60,205 nt of DNA from an uncultured Pseudomonadota bacterium (GCA_903915625.1 CAIWTN010000146.1:1-60205); one strand, 5' to 3'; counted from the first letter of the stretch, positions 47,469-56,688 are shown. Notes: a model not told the origin generated them from the sequence alone. Numbers and translations are program-made.

Positions 47469-48251
47469 ATGTCGGAAGAACTTTCTCCTATACAGACATT
47501 ATTGCAACATCTGCAAGGCAGCAGAGCTCAAAGTCTTTTGCAGCGAGTCGATGAGTTGCGAGCGATGCTGCTACGTTGGGCGATAGTTTTATTCGTTTTG
47601 GTCGGAGTCGGATTCTGTTTTGCTCGAGATATTATCAGCTTTTTGAAAATCCCATTGTCCGAGGCTCTGCCTCACCAGAAAAACGTACTGCATTTTACCG
47701 GACCTTTAGAAGTCATGATGGCTTACATGAAGGTCTCATTTTTAATGGCTTTTCTCTTGGCGTTACCGCTTGCTTTTTATCAGGCATGGCGTTTTGTGGC
47801 GTCGGCTTTTCCTGAACATCAGAAAAAGTATGTTATGCCCTTTTTCATCAGTTCACTGGTCTTGTTTGGGATCGGTGTGACCTTTTGTTACTATGTTATG
47901 TTGCCCGTTGGCCTTAAGTGGTTGGTTGGGTTTGGTGGCGATCAGGCCTCCGCTATTATCAGTGTCGGTGAGTATGTAGATATGCTCATGTTTATGATTC
48001 TAGCCTTCGGCACTGCATTTCAATTGCCGCTCTTAGTGATAGCTTTAGAGCGTTTGGGACTAGTACAGCAGGCGACGCTCAAGAAACATCGCGGCGGCAT
48101 TCTGGTTGCTATTCTCATAATCGCGGCTGTCATCGCTCCATCGCCGGACCCTGTGTCACAGTTATCATTAGCGGCGCCCATGTATCTTATGTTTGAGGCT
48201 GCGCTCCTCGTGATCGGGCGACTACAGAGTAAAGATAACCTGCCCGTTTAA
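47469..48251 (+). CDS. tatC: Sec-independent protein translocase TatC
   Basis: The 260-residue protein has six transmembrane helices and TatC features: an N-terminal cytosolic segment with RVDELRAMLLRW, FTGPLEVMMAYMKVSF and ALPLAFYQAWRFVASAF. It recognises twin-arginine signal peptides. ATG 47469. No tatA or tatB is present nearby. It follows the Lol-like module by 55 nt and may belong to the same transcript. Confidence 0.95.
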   Translation: MSEELSPIQTLLQHLQGSRAQSLLQRVDELRAMLLRWAIVLFVLVGVGFCFARDIISFLKIPLSEALPHQKNVLHFTGPLEVMMAYMKVSFLMAFLLALPLAFYQAWRFVASAFPEHQKKYVMPFFISSLVLFGIGVTFCYYVMLPVGLKWLVGFGGDQASAIISVGEYVDMLMFMILAFGTAFQLPLLVIALERLGLVQQATLKKHRGGILVAILIIAAVIAPSPDPVSQLSLAAPMYLMFEAALLVIGRLQSKDNLPV

Positions 48252-48342
48252 GATTATTGCAATGGCATGAACTTTGAAGAGCTGTACTTGGGATTATGTG
48301 CGTCCTCTTGGATTTGGACGCGCTAAAACAAGGAGGCAAATG

Positions 48343-48711
48343 ATGCTAAGCAAAAGTTCTCTCGGTAAGAATGTAGATAGTTTGCGTCAAGATGCGAATA
48401 AAATGATCGAGGATCTCGGACGCCTTCAAGCTGAGTTAGTTAAGGAAGGTAAGTTTAAGACGGCTACGTCAGCTGGTCGGATTGCAGACTTGGTGGAAAC
48501 CCGCGTGGATCAGGGGGTTACAGTTGTCACTCAGCAGTTAGAGGCTGTTGCCGATCAAGTGGCAAGAATCAGCGCAGAAACTAAGCGGCAACTTATTGCT
48601 GCCGATGCCACCCTGCATAAAAGGCCATACAGCTATTATGCTCTTGGTGGAGTCTTTGCCGCAGGCGTGATTGGCGGGCTGATGTTGCCTTTTCGCAAGA
48701 AAATGCATTGA
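48343..48711 (+). CDS. Small coiled-coil protein with C-terminal membrane anchor
   Basis: The 122-residue product has a long helical, charged region (residues about 10-85) and one C-terminal hydrophobic helix followed by a basic end (PFRKKMH). The layout resembles the ElaB/YqjD/DUF883 family of ribosome-associated inner membrane proteins, but this is a resemblance only. The start is set by AAGGAGG at 48330-48336; ATG 48340 is too close to it. Confidence 0.75.
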   Translation: MLSKSSLGKNVDSLRQDANKMIEDLGRLQAELVKEGKFKTATSAGRIADLVETRVDQGVTVVTQQLEAVADQVARISAETKRQLIAADATLHKRPYSYYALGGVFAAGVIGGLMLPFRKKMH

Positions 48712-48734
48712 GCCCTAGTTGGTCTAAGCCAGGA

Positions 48735-48760
48735 GGGGCTGACGCTAAAACGCCAGCCTC
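48735..48760. terminator. Possible bidirectional terminator between convergent genes
   Basis: An inverted repeat with ten pairs and one mismatch (GGGGCTGACG / CGCCAGCCTC) around a CTAAAA loop lies between the small coiled-coil gene and the convergent 24-haem cytochrome gene. T-runs on either side are weak, so strength is uncertain. Confidence 0.45.
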
Positions 48761-50841
48761 TAGCGGCCTTTTCCTCGAAAGGAGAACTGATTGTGGCATT
48801 CGCTACAATCTTCAAATCCGGGTAGCGAGTGATTCGGGAACGTCACAGCGCGAGCATCTTTGACGTGGCAACTGGCGCAATCCGTCGGTGTGCCTTGATA
48901 TTGACCATTACGGTGACAGGCATTGCACTCGACCGTGCGGTGAGCGCCAAGCAATGGAAATTGCGACATCGAATGATGGAACGTCGTTGCTTGCCAGGTT
49001 TGCTGCGAGTGACATTGTTGGCACTCGGGTAGTCCGCCGTTGTGATTGTCATCCTTTTTGTGGCAGAAAACACAACGCTCGCTCGCCCCTGTGAGCCGAC
49101 GGTGATTGTCTTGCCCATGGCACTGTTCGCAACTCAAAAGGTTATGAGCGCCAACGAGTAAGAAGTTTTTGTGGAAATCTTCGATCGATGACCAATTGTG
49201 AGACTCCGAATGGCAGTTCATGCAACGAGTGCCTAGTTTGCCTTTGTGTGGATCGTTGTGGCACGCGGCACAACTGCGACTGGAGAGGTCGGGGAATATA
49301 TATTTGCCTTTCGGCTTTTTAGACGGTGGCGGAAATATAATTTTCGTAGGTGTATGGCACTTGATGCAGCCCACGTCACTATGCTTACCGGTAATCGAGT
49401 AGCTGGTTGTGCTGTGGTTAAATGGAAGTCGTTTGAAAAAATCTACTGTCGTGTGACAGTCAGAGCAGGGCTTTTCGGCGAATTTTGAGTGGAACTGGTC
49501 CTTGTGTACGTTGGTGTGGCAGTCGATGCAGTAGTTCTTCTCAGGATGGTCAAATACGAATCGCCCAGCATATTTCACCGGTTTATCGGTCAAAATTTTA
49601 TTTGTTGGTGTGTGACATTTGATGCACTGATCTTTTATTCGCCAGTGATCACCGGTCAATTTGAAGTTGGATTGCTTGTCGTGATTAAACGGCTTGAGCT
49701 CAGAAAATGTTGTGGTGCTGTGGCAGGTTGCGCAGGACTCGGAGGAGTAATCGCGACGGAATTGGTCTTTGTGTATGTTGCTATGGCAGCTGACGCAAAA
49801 CCCAGCATAGTCGTTGGGGAATTTGTAAATCGGCTTACCGTCACGAAGGTGACAAGACTTGCACTCAATGTCTTTATGGCTTCCTGTTAGAGCAAATCTA
49901 GTTAAATGGTTGTGGTCAAAATTCTTCTCTAGTGCAGGGAAGTTTGTCCAGCCACTAGTAACATGACAGTCGGTACATGATTTGGCCTGGAGAGCTGGTG
50001 GGAATTTTCCAATGTGCGGGTTTTTGTGACAGCTTTCACATGTTTTCGTCTTTAAGTCAGGCCAGAGATACTGCCTTTCAGCGTCAGATTTTGCTTTTTG
50101 ATTCGGTATTAACTTGTGACAGTCATTACAACCGACATTGCTATGTTTACCGTCTATTGTGTAGCGAGTTTGAGTGTTGTGATTAAAGCCTTGTTGAGGT
50201 CTTAGGCCACTAAGTTTTTTTGTTTCAAACCAGCTCGCAACTTTCCAAGTATCTTCTCGATGGCATTCATTACAGTCCATTGCTGCCCATTTGCCCTTAA
50301 AGTTATGGACATCGTTTTTAATGTGACAGCTTTTACATGAAGCAACTGGTCCGAAGAATCTGGTGTCATTAGGGCGTATCGCTTTTTCTTTTCGTGTATC
50401 TGTGTGGCATTCAGAGCACTCTAATTTTGCGTGTTCCTTTGTTAGAGGCGATCCGGTCTTCGAATGGTCAAATACTTCGGTTTCAAACTGAACGGCGTCG
50501 TAGTCACGGCCCTGATGATCACTATGACAACCGATGCACGGCTGTGCAGTTAACTTATGAAACGATTTTGGCTTAGCCATGGATTGCCTGATGTCTTTGT
50601 GGCAATCCAGACATTTGCGATCTGGTACGCCTTTGCCAGCGGCATGGCAGCTTAGGCAGTCTGCATGCTCAAGGTCTTTGTGACCCTTCATCAATGGGCC
50701 AGGCGCCAGAAGTTTGTTCAAGATTCCCTGGGAGGAGGGTGCCGGAGCCTTCGCTCTTAATTGAGCTTGTCCATGCGCAGGTGTGAACGCAGAGCAAAGA
50801 GCTATGTAAATCGAAAAGATCAAACTAAGCATCCGCGACAT
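48760..50841 (-). CDS. Secreted 24-haem cytochrome c
   Basis: The 693-residue protein has a signal peptide (cleavage after AHG, residue 24) and 24 CxxCH haem-attachment motifs between residues 62 and 683, about one per 26 residues. A repeated unit with F-[DN]-H, then a Thr-Gly-x-His-like turn, then C-x2-CH recurs at residues about 124, 219, 308, 385, 474 and 621. The extra histidines suit bis-His haems. Such proteins act as periplasmic or trans-envelope electron wires. The start directly abuts the stop of the outer membrane barrel gene. Confidence 0.95.
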   Translation of the reverse strand: MSRMLSLIFSIYIALCSAFTPAHGQAQLRAKAPAPSSQGILNKLLAPGPLMKGHKDLEHADCLSCHAAGKGVPDRKCLDCHKDIRQSMAKPKSFHKLTAQPCIGCHSDHQGRDYDAVQFETEVFDHSKTGSPLTKEHAKLECSECHTDTRKEKAIRPNDTRFFGPVASCKSCHIKNDVHNFKGKWAAMDCNECHREDTWKVASWFETKKLSGLRPQQGFNHNTQTRYTIDGKHSNVGCNDCHKLIPNQKAKSDAERQYLWPDLKTKTCESCHKNPHIGKFPPALQAKSCTDCHVTSGWTNFPALEKNFDHNHLTRFALTGSHKDIECKSCHLRDGKPIYKFPNDYAGFCVSCHSNIHKDQFRRDYSSESCATCHSTTTFSELKPFNHDKQSNFKLTGDHWRIKDQCIKCHTPTNKILTDKPVKYAGRFVFDHPEKNYCIDCHTNVHKDQFHSKFAEKPCSDCHTTVDFFKRLPFNHSTTSYSITGKHSDVGCIKCHTPTKIIFPPPSKKPKGKYIFPDLSSRSCAACHNDPHKGKLGTRCMNCHSESHNWSSIEDFHKNFLLVGAHNLLSCEQCHGQDNHRRLTGASERCVFCHKKDDNHNGGLPECQQCHSQQTWQATTFHHSMSQFPLLGAHRTVECNACHRNGQYQGTPTDCASCHVKDARAVTFPNHSLPGFEDCSECHNQFSFRGKGR

Positions 50842-52242
50842 TTAGAACCTCGTATTTGGCGGAGCTACGTCGCGCAGCGGTGTTAATTCACGACTACCAA
50901 ATCGGTATCCGATCGTCAGCAAGCCGCTGACGATTGTTGTATTTTCGTCTTTTGCTAATTCAGCGCCAGCAGTGGCGAGCAGGGAACGTGTCGCATACAG
51001 TCCGAGATTTGATCCGAGGACGTATTGATTGCGGATTACCCCCGAGTCGCGCTGCTGTTTAGTTACTCGGAGATCGGCATCGATTAGCCATTTATCTGTG
51101 AACCAGTTGATCGTACTGGCTGCAAATAAATCTCGACTAATAAAGCTGCGGCGCGCTCCAAATAAAATGCTTGTGGCTACATGACCAGCGGCAAGTTTGG
51201 TGAAGTTTGCTCCGCCAGATACCTCATATTTACGCAATTTGTCACTCTCTCGCTCGCCAGCTAATAGATTTCCGTCCAGTCGTATAGTCTCATTCAAGCG
51301 ATATTGGCAGGCAATTTTTGCTTGGGAGTAGGCGGTCGGGGGAAGGCGTTCTAAAATGTCCCGTTGATTGCGATATTCGATGAGATCAATGCGTGAAGAG
51401 ATGAATCTCGTCGATAATTTCTCGTTAAAGCGTTTGTCAAACTCGAGCTTTGCATCTTCGATTCGAGCGGCTGGGGTGCCCTGGATGTTGAGGTAGGTCA
51501 CCAACCTATTGTTGGCGCCAAGGTGCAAGAATCCTTGATTTATGAATGCGATGGTGGAGGTGGGCTGGTCGTCGAAATATTGCGGAGCGTAGACCAGCAT
51601 ATTGCTGAGGTATTTCCCTTCGTCCCAGGAGGATGCGTCATTCTGATATACATGGTAAATGCCAGTTTGATAGGCATTGGATCCTATATTTGCGGCGCGT
51701 TCCTCATTGATTTTTGGCCTATAGCCCGCAAATATCCCGACTTTATGATTAGTGGATAGATGAATGCCGCCTTCGAGTCCGTCGTTGTAGATGACGTTGT
51801 TTTCGGCGGGAAGAAAGCGGCCAACAGACCAATAAAGAGATTGCGATGTTCCGGGATCCCTAAGCACTAGTTGTCTTAAACGAGGAGTGTTCTTGCCGGT
51901 TAATTGCAGACGCTGCGTGTCGATTTTGTCAAAAAAATCCTGCCTGTCACGTAGATCAGCCGTGAATTGATACTGTTGGGAGCCGATCCGATTGACATCT
52001 AGAAAGGCTCGACCAGAAAATACGGCACGGTCATTGTCGGTTTTTAATTCACTCTCTCCCGTAATATCTTCACGGGCCAGATATCCACCGCTTAAAAGTG
52101 AGCCATGATATTCATACGAGAGACCCTCCCTAGCCACAAAAAGCGCCAAGATAAGAAATGGCCACGCTAATGTGGCGCGCCTTCGCGGCCGTCGCATCGA
52201 CTCCGTGATAGGCAGGGATGAAATCCAATGCGGTCGCATCAT
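50842..52242 (-). CDS. Outer membrane beta-barrel partner of the multihaem cytochrome
   Basis: The 466-residue protein has a basic, hydrophobic signal sequence. The chain then shows repeated amphipathic strands in the MtrB-like style (YQFTADLRDRQDFF, IGYRFGSRELTPL) and ends in RF, a typical barrel terminus. Its start overlaps the oxidoreductase stop by four bases (ATGA), and its stop abuts the 24-haem gene. By analogy with MtrA-MtrB it may sheath the cytochrome in the outer membrane. Alternative start at ATG 52197. Confidence 0.78.
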   Translation of the reverse strand: MMRPHWISSLPITESMRRPRRRATLAWPFLILALFVAREGLSYEYHGSLLSGGYLAREDITGESELKTDNDRAVFSGRAFLDVNRIGSQQYQFTADLRDRQDFFDKIDTQRLQLTGKNTPRLRQLVLRDPGTSQSLYWSVGRFLPAENNVIYNDGLEGGIHLSTNHKVGIFAGYRPKINEERAANIGSNAYQTGIYHVYQNDASSWDEGKYLSNMLVYAPQYFDDQPTSTIAFINQGFLHLGANNRLVTYLNIQGTPAARIEDAKLEFDKRFNEKLSTRFISSRIDLIEYRNQRDILERLPPTAYSQAKIACQYRLNETIRLDGNLLAGERESDKLRKYEVSGGANFTKLAAGHVATSILFGARRSFISRDLFAASTINWFTDKWLIDADLRVTKQQRDSGVIRNQYVLGSNLGLYATRSLLATAGAELAKDENTTIVSGLLTIGYRFGSRELTPLRDVAPPNTRF

Positions 52243-53615
52243 TCCTTTCCGTGATCCTTCCGCAGCGGTTCACCAAACTTGCGATCGATGTTAATCCCGA
52301 TATCTGTGAAGAACTTAGTTTGCATCTCGGCCCCAATAAAAATGAAAAGATAATCATTTTTTATCGATTGCCGCTGACCTTTGATATTAATCTCTAGTCG
52401 ATCTGCATGGATTTCTTCGACCTTAGTTTCGAACATGATTTTGACAGAGCCATCTTTTTCGGCTTTACGTACCTTTTCTTCGTTCTCAAAATTACACCGA
52501 TCAAAACCTGGTGTTGCGGCGAGTAAAGTGACCGTGTTACCCAGGTGCTTTTTGCACAACATATCCACAGCCTCGGCTGCCGAATTGCCACTGCCAACAA
52601 CCGAAATATGCTGGTTTTTATATTGATCGGGTTCAATCAGATTATAAGTTACTTTAGATAGGCCCTCACCGACCAGGCCAAGCCTTCGCGGTGTTCCTCG
52701 CACGCCAAGGGCAAGTATGACTCGCCTCGCGCTGAGGGGGCCAGCACTAGTCTTGAGGTGAAAGATGCCATCAATACGTTCCAAGGTTTCAAATTTTGTC
52801 TGTTCTTGAACCTTAAGTCCAGTCGACCTGCGAATCTCATCCCAGCGTTGCATTAACTCTTCTTTGCTAACTCGATGGCGTGGAAAACGCATGACGCCCA
52901 CGATAGGGAGCTCTGCAGGTTGAGTCATGATGATTTTCTGGCGAGGAAAGTTAGCAATAGTACCACCAAAGCGCCCCTGTTCTATGCAGAGGTAATTTAG
53001 CCCGGCATGTTGTGCTGCCAGTCCGGCCGCAATACCGGCCGGTCCCGCTCCGATGACTATTAGGTCGAAGTCCGCAGGTGTTTGTGTCTTCCTTTTGAGT
53101 TGCTCTGCAGCATGCTCTACCGCCTTGCGCCCCTGCCTAACGGCATTGCGAATAAGCCCCATTCCGCCCAGTTCACCGGCGATGTAAAGGCCAGAAATAT
53201 TGGTTTCATAATGGCTGGTAATCCGCGGTATGTCTTTGCCCCGCGTTTTAGTTCCGAAAACTAGGGAGATCGCGTCAAATGGGCAGGCTGCCTCACACTC
53301 GCCGTGGCCGACGCATTTTGTTGGTGCCACTAGTGCCGCACGGTGATTAATCAGCTGAAGAATTTCGCCCTCTGGGCACGCACGCACACAAGCACCGCAG
53401 CCAGCGCATAAATTGGGGTCGATGCTGGGATGCAGCGAGTACGGCTCTGCTTGGTTTTTTTCAATCGCGTCTTTTAAAACAATTGAGGCCCGAAGATTGG
53501 ATTTCTTTCGCTTGGATAGAACGGCAAAAGTTAGGCCCAAGATGGCCGTGGCCATCAGGTAGGGTAGATTGTCCGCTGTCCAGTATGAAAGGGCAGGCCA
53601 ATCCAATGCTCTCAT
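52239..53615 (-). CDS. Membrane-anchored FAD-dependent oxidoreductase with ferredoxin domain
   Basis: The 458-residue protein has one N-terminal membrane helix. A two-cluster ferredoxin domain follows (CAGCGACVRACP, then CVGHGECEAACP, in which His stands at the second Cys position). The rest is a TrxR-like FAD/NAD(P)-binding module (GAGPAGIAAG and GSGNSAAEA) without the CxxC redox disulfide. It probably passes electrons between NAD(P)H, Fe-S and a membrane partner. It lies between the b-type-like membrane protein and the barrel. Confidence 0.88.
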   Translation of the reverse strand: MRALDWPALSYWTADNLPYLMATAILGLTFAVLSKRKKSNLRASIVLKDAIEKNQAEPYSLHPSIDPNLCAGCGACVRACPEGEILQLINHRAALVAPTKCVGHGECEAACPFDAISLVFGTKTRGKDIPRITSHYETNISGLYIAGELGGMGLIRNAVRQGRKAVEHAAEQLKRKTQTPADFDLIVIGAGPAGIAAGLAAQHAGLNYLCIEQGRFGGTIANFPRQKIIMTQPAELPIVGVMRFPRHRVSKEELMQRWDEIRRSTGLKVQEQTKFETLERIDGIFHLKTSAGPLSARRVILALGVRGTPRRLGLVGEGLSKVTYNLIEPDQYKNQHISVVGSGNSAAEAVDMLCKKHLGNTVTLLAATPGFDRCNFENEEKVRKAEKDGSVKIMFETKVEEIHADRLEINIKGQRQSIKNDYLFIFIGAEMQTKFFTDIGINIDRKFGEPLRKDHGKE

Positions 53616-53632
53616 CCTCCAAGGTCCGCGAA

Positions 53633-54418
53633 CTATTTAACGCGGAAAAGAAGCTCTGCTACGATATGAATGATCGCCACCACGTACATAAATATCGCAA
53701 ATGGCACGTGAAATGCATGCCAGTATCCCATTAAGCGTTTATATGCATCCAGTAATGCAAGTTTGCGCTGCATGACGCCGTATTCTTTTAACTTGCGACG
53801 AACCGCTCGAGATGTGTGATTGGGGACTGGTAATGGTTTCAAATAAAATTGAATATCACCGAGTATAGAATAAAGGAGGACAGCCGTTAGGCTTCGCGGA
53901 ATCTCCTTCAGCGTATGGCCACCAAAAGCCATTCTTAGGGCCTCGCTTTTTGCTTGGGAAAGCATCGCTGCTGAGTAGGTCTGGGGTGCCACTTGTTGTA
54001 GCTTAACAAAGCCTTGATCGTAGGTGCGAAGTTGACCTTTCAAAGATCCTCGTTGCTGGAGAATTTGAGTATAGAAATAGCGACCGACGACACCGCTGAT
54101 GGCGCTGATCATCATACTCCAGAAGCTGATTGCGACTAGGCCGTTGACGCGAAAATTCGAATGAAAAACGATTAAAGTAGGGCCAATTAAGCCACAAAAT
54201 ATGTGGAAATTTAACCATCCTGAAACGTTGCCTAGGTCTTTGATGGCCGGTATTTTCTTGCGCAGGATGTAGAGGTTGGTGAGGCAAATGACGCTAAAGC
54301 CGCCCCATCCTAACCAATAACGGAAATATTCGCCGCTGCGTGCATTATACCAAGGCCAGGCTGCCGTCAGCACAACCAGCAGAGTGAACCAAAATAAAAC
54401 GTAAAGACGCGTGCCCAA
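53633..54418 (-). CDS. Cytochrome b-like integral membrane protein
   Basis: The 261-residue protein has about five hydrophobic helices. Histidines lie in pairs at helix positions (NFHIFCG and VFHSNF; WHAFHVPF and IIHIVAE), as in di-haem cytochrome b561/NapC-like quinol proteins. A charged cytoplasmic loop occupies about residues 130-220. Haem content is inferred from the His pattern. It is the first gene of the four-gene electron-transfer operon and the likely quinone-side partner. Confidence 0.72.
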   Translation of the reverse strand: MGTRLYVLFWFTLLVVLTAAWPWYNARSGEYFRYWLGWGGFSVICLTNLYILRKKIPAIKDLGNVSGWLNFHIFCGLIGPTLIVFHSNFRVNGLVAISFWSMMISAISGVVGRYFYTQILQQRGSLKGQLRTYDQGFVKLQQVAPQTYSAAMLSQAKSEALRMAFGGHTLKEIPRSLTAVLLYSILGDIQFYLKPLPVPNHTSRAVRRKLKEYGVMQRKLALLDAYKRLMGYWHAFHVPFAIFMYVVAIIHIVAELLFRVK

Positions 54419-54716
54419 TCGATCACCTTGTTCTCAGCCAATGCTTGTCCCGGAGTATAACATGGTAAGAAGTGAAAAAACTTCTGTAAAATCGGATTGA
54501 TCGGTAAAGCCCTCGTGGCATGCCTAAGCATGCGTTGGGAATGTAAAACTGGCTGGATGCCTAGCTTAATTGAGATTTTTTGGGGTCCGTATGACTATGT
54601 CGAGATTCTTTGGTTAAACATTTTCTGTCTTGGTGCCGATATGCCCATTGTATGTGGGCTAAGACTGGGCCAACCGTGTCAACCGCTCAGTAAACCACCT
54701 TAAAGGAGTAGATTCG
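54419..54716. other. Divergent intergenic region
   Basis: This 298-bp gap must hold the promoters of the electron-transfer operon (leftwards) and of the lipoprotein cytochrome (rightwards). I see no convincing -35/-10 pair. Two GCATGC hexamers separated by CTAA occur at 54518-54533. An open frame at 54497-54703 has no family resemblance and is probably not a gene. AAGGAG precedes the ATG at 54717. Confidence 0.5.
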
Positions 54717-55082
54717 ATGAATGCCTTGCTGATCCGTTCGTTAGTTCTTAGCGGTGCCGTGGTTGGTGTACTCACAGCCGGAGGCTGCAGTTCATCTAGC
54801 GGTTCCTCACCGGCGCCGGCGTCTCCAACCACTCCAACCACGACGACAGCCGCCTTGTCGGCTGCTTTTGGCACCAATTGCAAATCTTGCCACGGCAAGG
54901 ATGGCGCCACGAACTTTGGCTCAAAAGGTGCTCTCAAGGGCAGCACGGCCTTCACCACGGCGAGTTGGAAGGCGGCGGTCCGTAACGGTCAGGGCACGAT
55001 GCCGGCCTTTGAAACCGCGGATTATTCCGATGTCGATATGAAAGCTGACTACAAAGTGTTAACCGGCAAGATCTGGCCGTAA
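54717..55082 (+). CDS. Monohaem cytochrome c lipoprotein
   Basis: The 121-residue protein has a lipoprotein signal (AGGC, Cys24) and a Ser/Pro/Thr-rich linker (residues 25-44). The class I cytochrome c domain has CKSCH (residues 55-59) and a TMPAF segment supplying the probable Met ligand. It is divergent from the 24-haem operon and could be its periplasmic redox partner. Confidence 0.9.
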   Translation: MNALLIRSLVLSGAVVGVLTAGGCSSSSGSSPAPASPTTPTTTTAALSAAFGTNCKSCHGKDGATNFGSKGALKGSTAFTTASWKAAVRNGQGTMPAFETADYSDVDMKADYKVLTGKIWP

Positions 55083-55142
55083 CGTCCACTCGTTATTTTT
55101 CGGCAATTAGGCCATGGCCAAAAGAAGGCGTGGCCTGATCGT

Positions 55143-56411
55143 CTAGAAGCTAAGCTCGCACGATTTTGCCCGTGCGAACGGCAGGTGCGAGGTTTTATTT
55201 TCGTGCCATTTAAAAGTTGGATCGGTGACCGACCAGCTAAGGCCGCCTGCATAGGCGTTGCCAAGCCAACTTGTGAGCATCTCGTGTACGCTTGCTCCGG
55301 TTAGGCCATTCAGAGGAAATTCACCCATCACCACTGGTTTATCGCCGATTCCTAAATCAGAGGGTGATCTGTGATACGGCCAATACTGATTCACCCAGTC
55401 GTAGATATGGAATTGATGGAAGTCCAAGTCTAAATTGCGCCAAGCATGTTTCCACTTAACTGCTGCAGCACCAACGGATACTAGCGCCTTGCTTTTGGCT
55501 CTCAAAGTAGAGCCGACTTCGGCGAGAAATGTTTGCATCTGCTCGTGACTCACGGTCTCAAGTCCGGCTATGGGATCGAAATCCGGATCCCCGTATAAAC
55601 TTTTGCCCCTGATTGCCCACTCAGGCTCATTGATGAGGTCCCAGGCGATCAAGCGCTTCTTATTGGGGCTTGCTTCTGCTGCGGCAGCCATAGGTGCAAT
55701 TACGTTATCCAAGAGAGCCTGCCGTTTCGCTGCATCGACGACTATGGGGCGAAGGCTCGGGATAACGCGAGCAGCAGCGCCTGAGGACGGTCTGAACGCA
55801 TCAAACGAGAAAATTGTTAACATTAGGTACAAATCATTGCGCTCGGCCAACTCTAAGGCTGCGTTAAGGTCCGCAATAAAACTGCCCCCCAGACCCCTGG
55901 GAGTGCCGTTCGAATCTAAAATAACACCATCGCCTCGAAGATCGGGGAAGATCCACCAGCGTACTACGTTGGTGCCGTGTGCCTTCATATCAGCAAGCTC
56001 GTTGGCGATGGCTGGGGTGCCAGCCACGCCAGCACTACCCCATTGACTGCCGCCGCCAAAGTCGCTGCCGAAGTTGTGCCAAGCATAGTTTACGCCGTGC
56101 ATAAAACGTCGTTTGCATTGCCAGGTGATGCCAGCCGGCACGGGACAAGTGTCGACATAGTTTGCGCACTCAGGGTGATCGGCAAGATATCGTTGATACC
56201 TCATTTGATGTTTGTAGCTAGCCGAATCGTGAGTTAACTGTGTTGAGTCTGATTCGTCGGAATTCTCTGCTTTTTTATTTTCGGAAACGCTTTCTTGAGG
56301 GCGCGTTTCTCCCCGATTGGCGGCGTTCTTTGGCCGTTGTCCAGAGCAGTTGATGACCATCATTCCTGCCACCCAAAGAGCAATCGTACCTAGTCTTGGA
56401 CGAGTCATCAT
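55143..56411 (-). CDS. Glycoside hydrolase family 5-like lipoprotein
   Basis: The 422-residue protein has a lipobox VINC (Cys22) and a polar linker to about residue 70. A TIM-barrel-like domain follows with the GH5/clan A signatures: HGVNYAW near the start, WDLINEPEW (acid/base Glu) and VVMGEFPLNG (nucleophile Glu). These support a beta-glycanase, cellulase- or mannanase-like. Substrate unknown. AAGGAA precedes the ATG. Confidence 0.82.
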   Translation of the reverse strand: MMTRPRLGTIALWVAGMMVINCSGQRPKNAANRGETRPQESVSENKKAENSDESDSTQLTHDSASYKHQMRYQRYLADHPECANYVDTCPVPAGITWQCKRRFMHGVNYAWHNFGSDFGGGSQWGSAGVAGTPAIANELADMKAHGTNVVRWWIFPDLRGDGVILDSNGTPRGLGGSFIADLNAALELAERNDLYLMLTIFSFDAFRPSSGAAARVIPSLRPIVVDAAKRQALLDNVIAPMAAAAEASPNKKRLIAWDLINEPEWAIRGKSLYGDPDFDPIAGLETVSHEQMQTFLAEVGSTLRAKSKALVSVGAAAVKWKHAWRNLDLDFHQFHIYDWVNQYWPYHRSPSDLGIGDKPVVMGEFPLNGLTGASVHEMLTSWLGNAYAGGLSWSVTDPTFKWHENKTSHLPFARAKSCELSF

Positions 56412-56688
56412 GGGTTCCTTTGGCTTGGGGCTTACCGTCTCTTAATCTTACGAGTCGCAATCTGTGCCTGCGGTTTCGGCACGGCAGCTGTCGCTATACG
56501 GAAAGCCAGTAACCTCTCTCACGGAGCTCGCCTGCATAGTGATCAATGCGGGCCCATTGGCGACCTCACTTGGTAACTTAGCGAGTGAGTGATATTGATA
56601 AAGTTTAAGCTGAATCTTCTAAAGATAGCATATTGCAAGTATGTAAATAAAGCTGCTGAATCCAGACAGCGATCGAGGGGATTTAAAA
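56412..56688. other. Divergent intergenic region between GH5-like and protease genes
   Basis: This 277-bp stretch separates two divergent lipoprotein genes and should hold both promoters. A TTGATA at 56595-56600 is a possible rightward -35, but no good -10 follows at 16-18 bp. I see no RNA gene or repeat. Confidence 0.4.

Noticed and set aside
49220-49890. Several rightward open frames across the 24-haem gene
   Set aside because: They are antisense to a coding frame with 24 in-frame haem motifs and have low-complexity composition caused by it.
54497-54703. 68-codon frame upstream of the lipoprotein cytochrome
   Set aside because: No ribosome binding site, no family resemblance, and it fills the only promoter region available.
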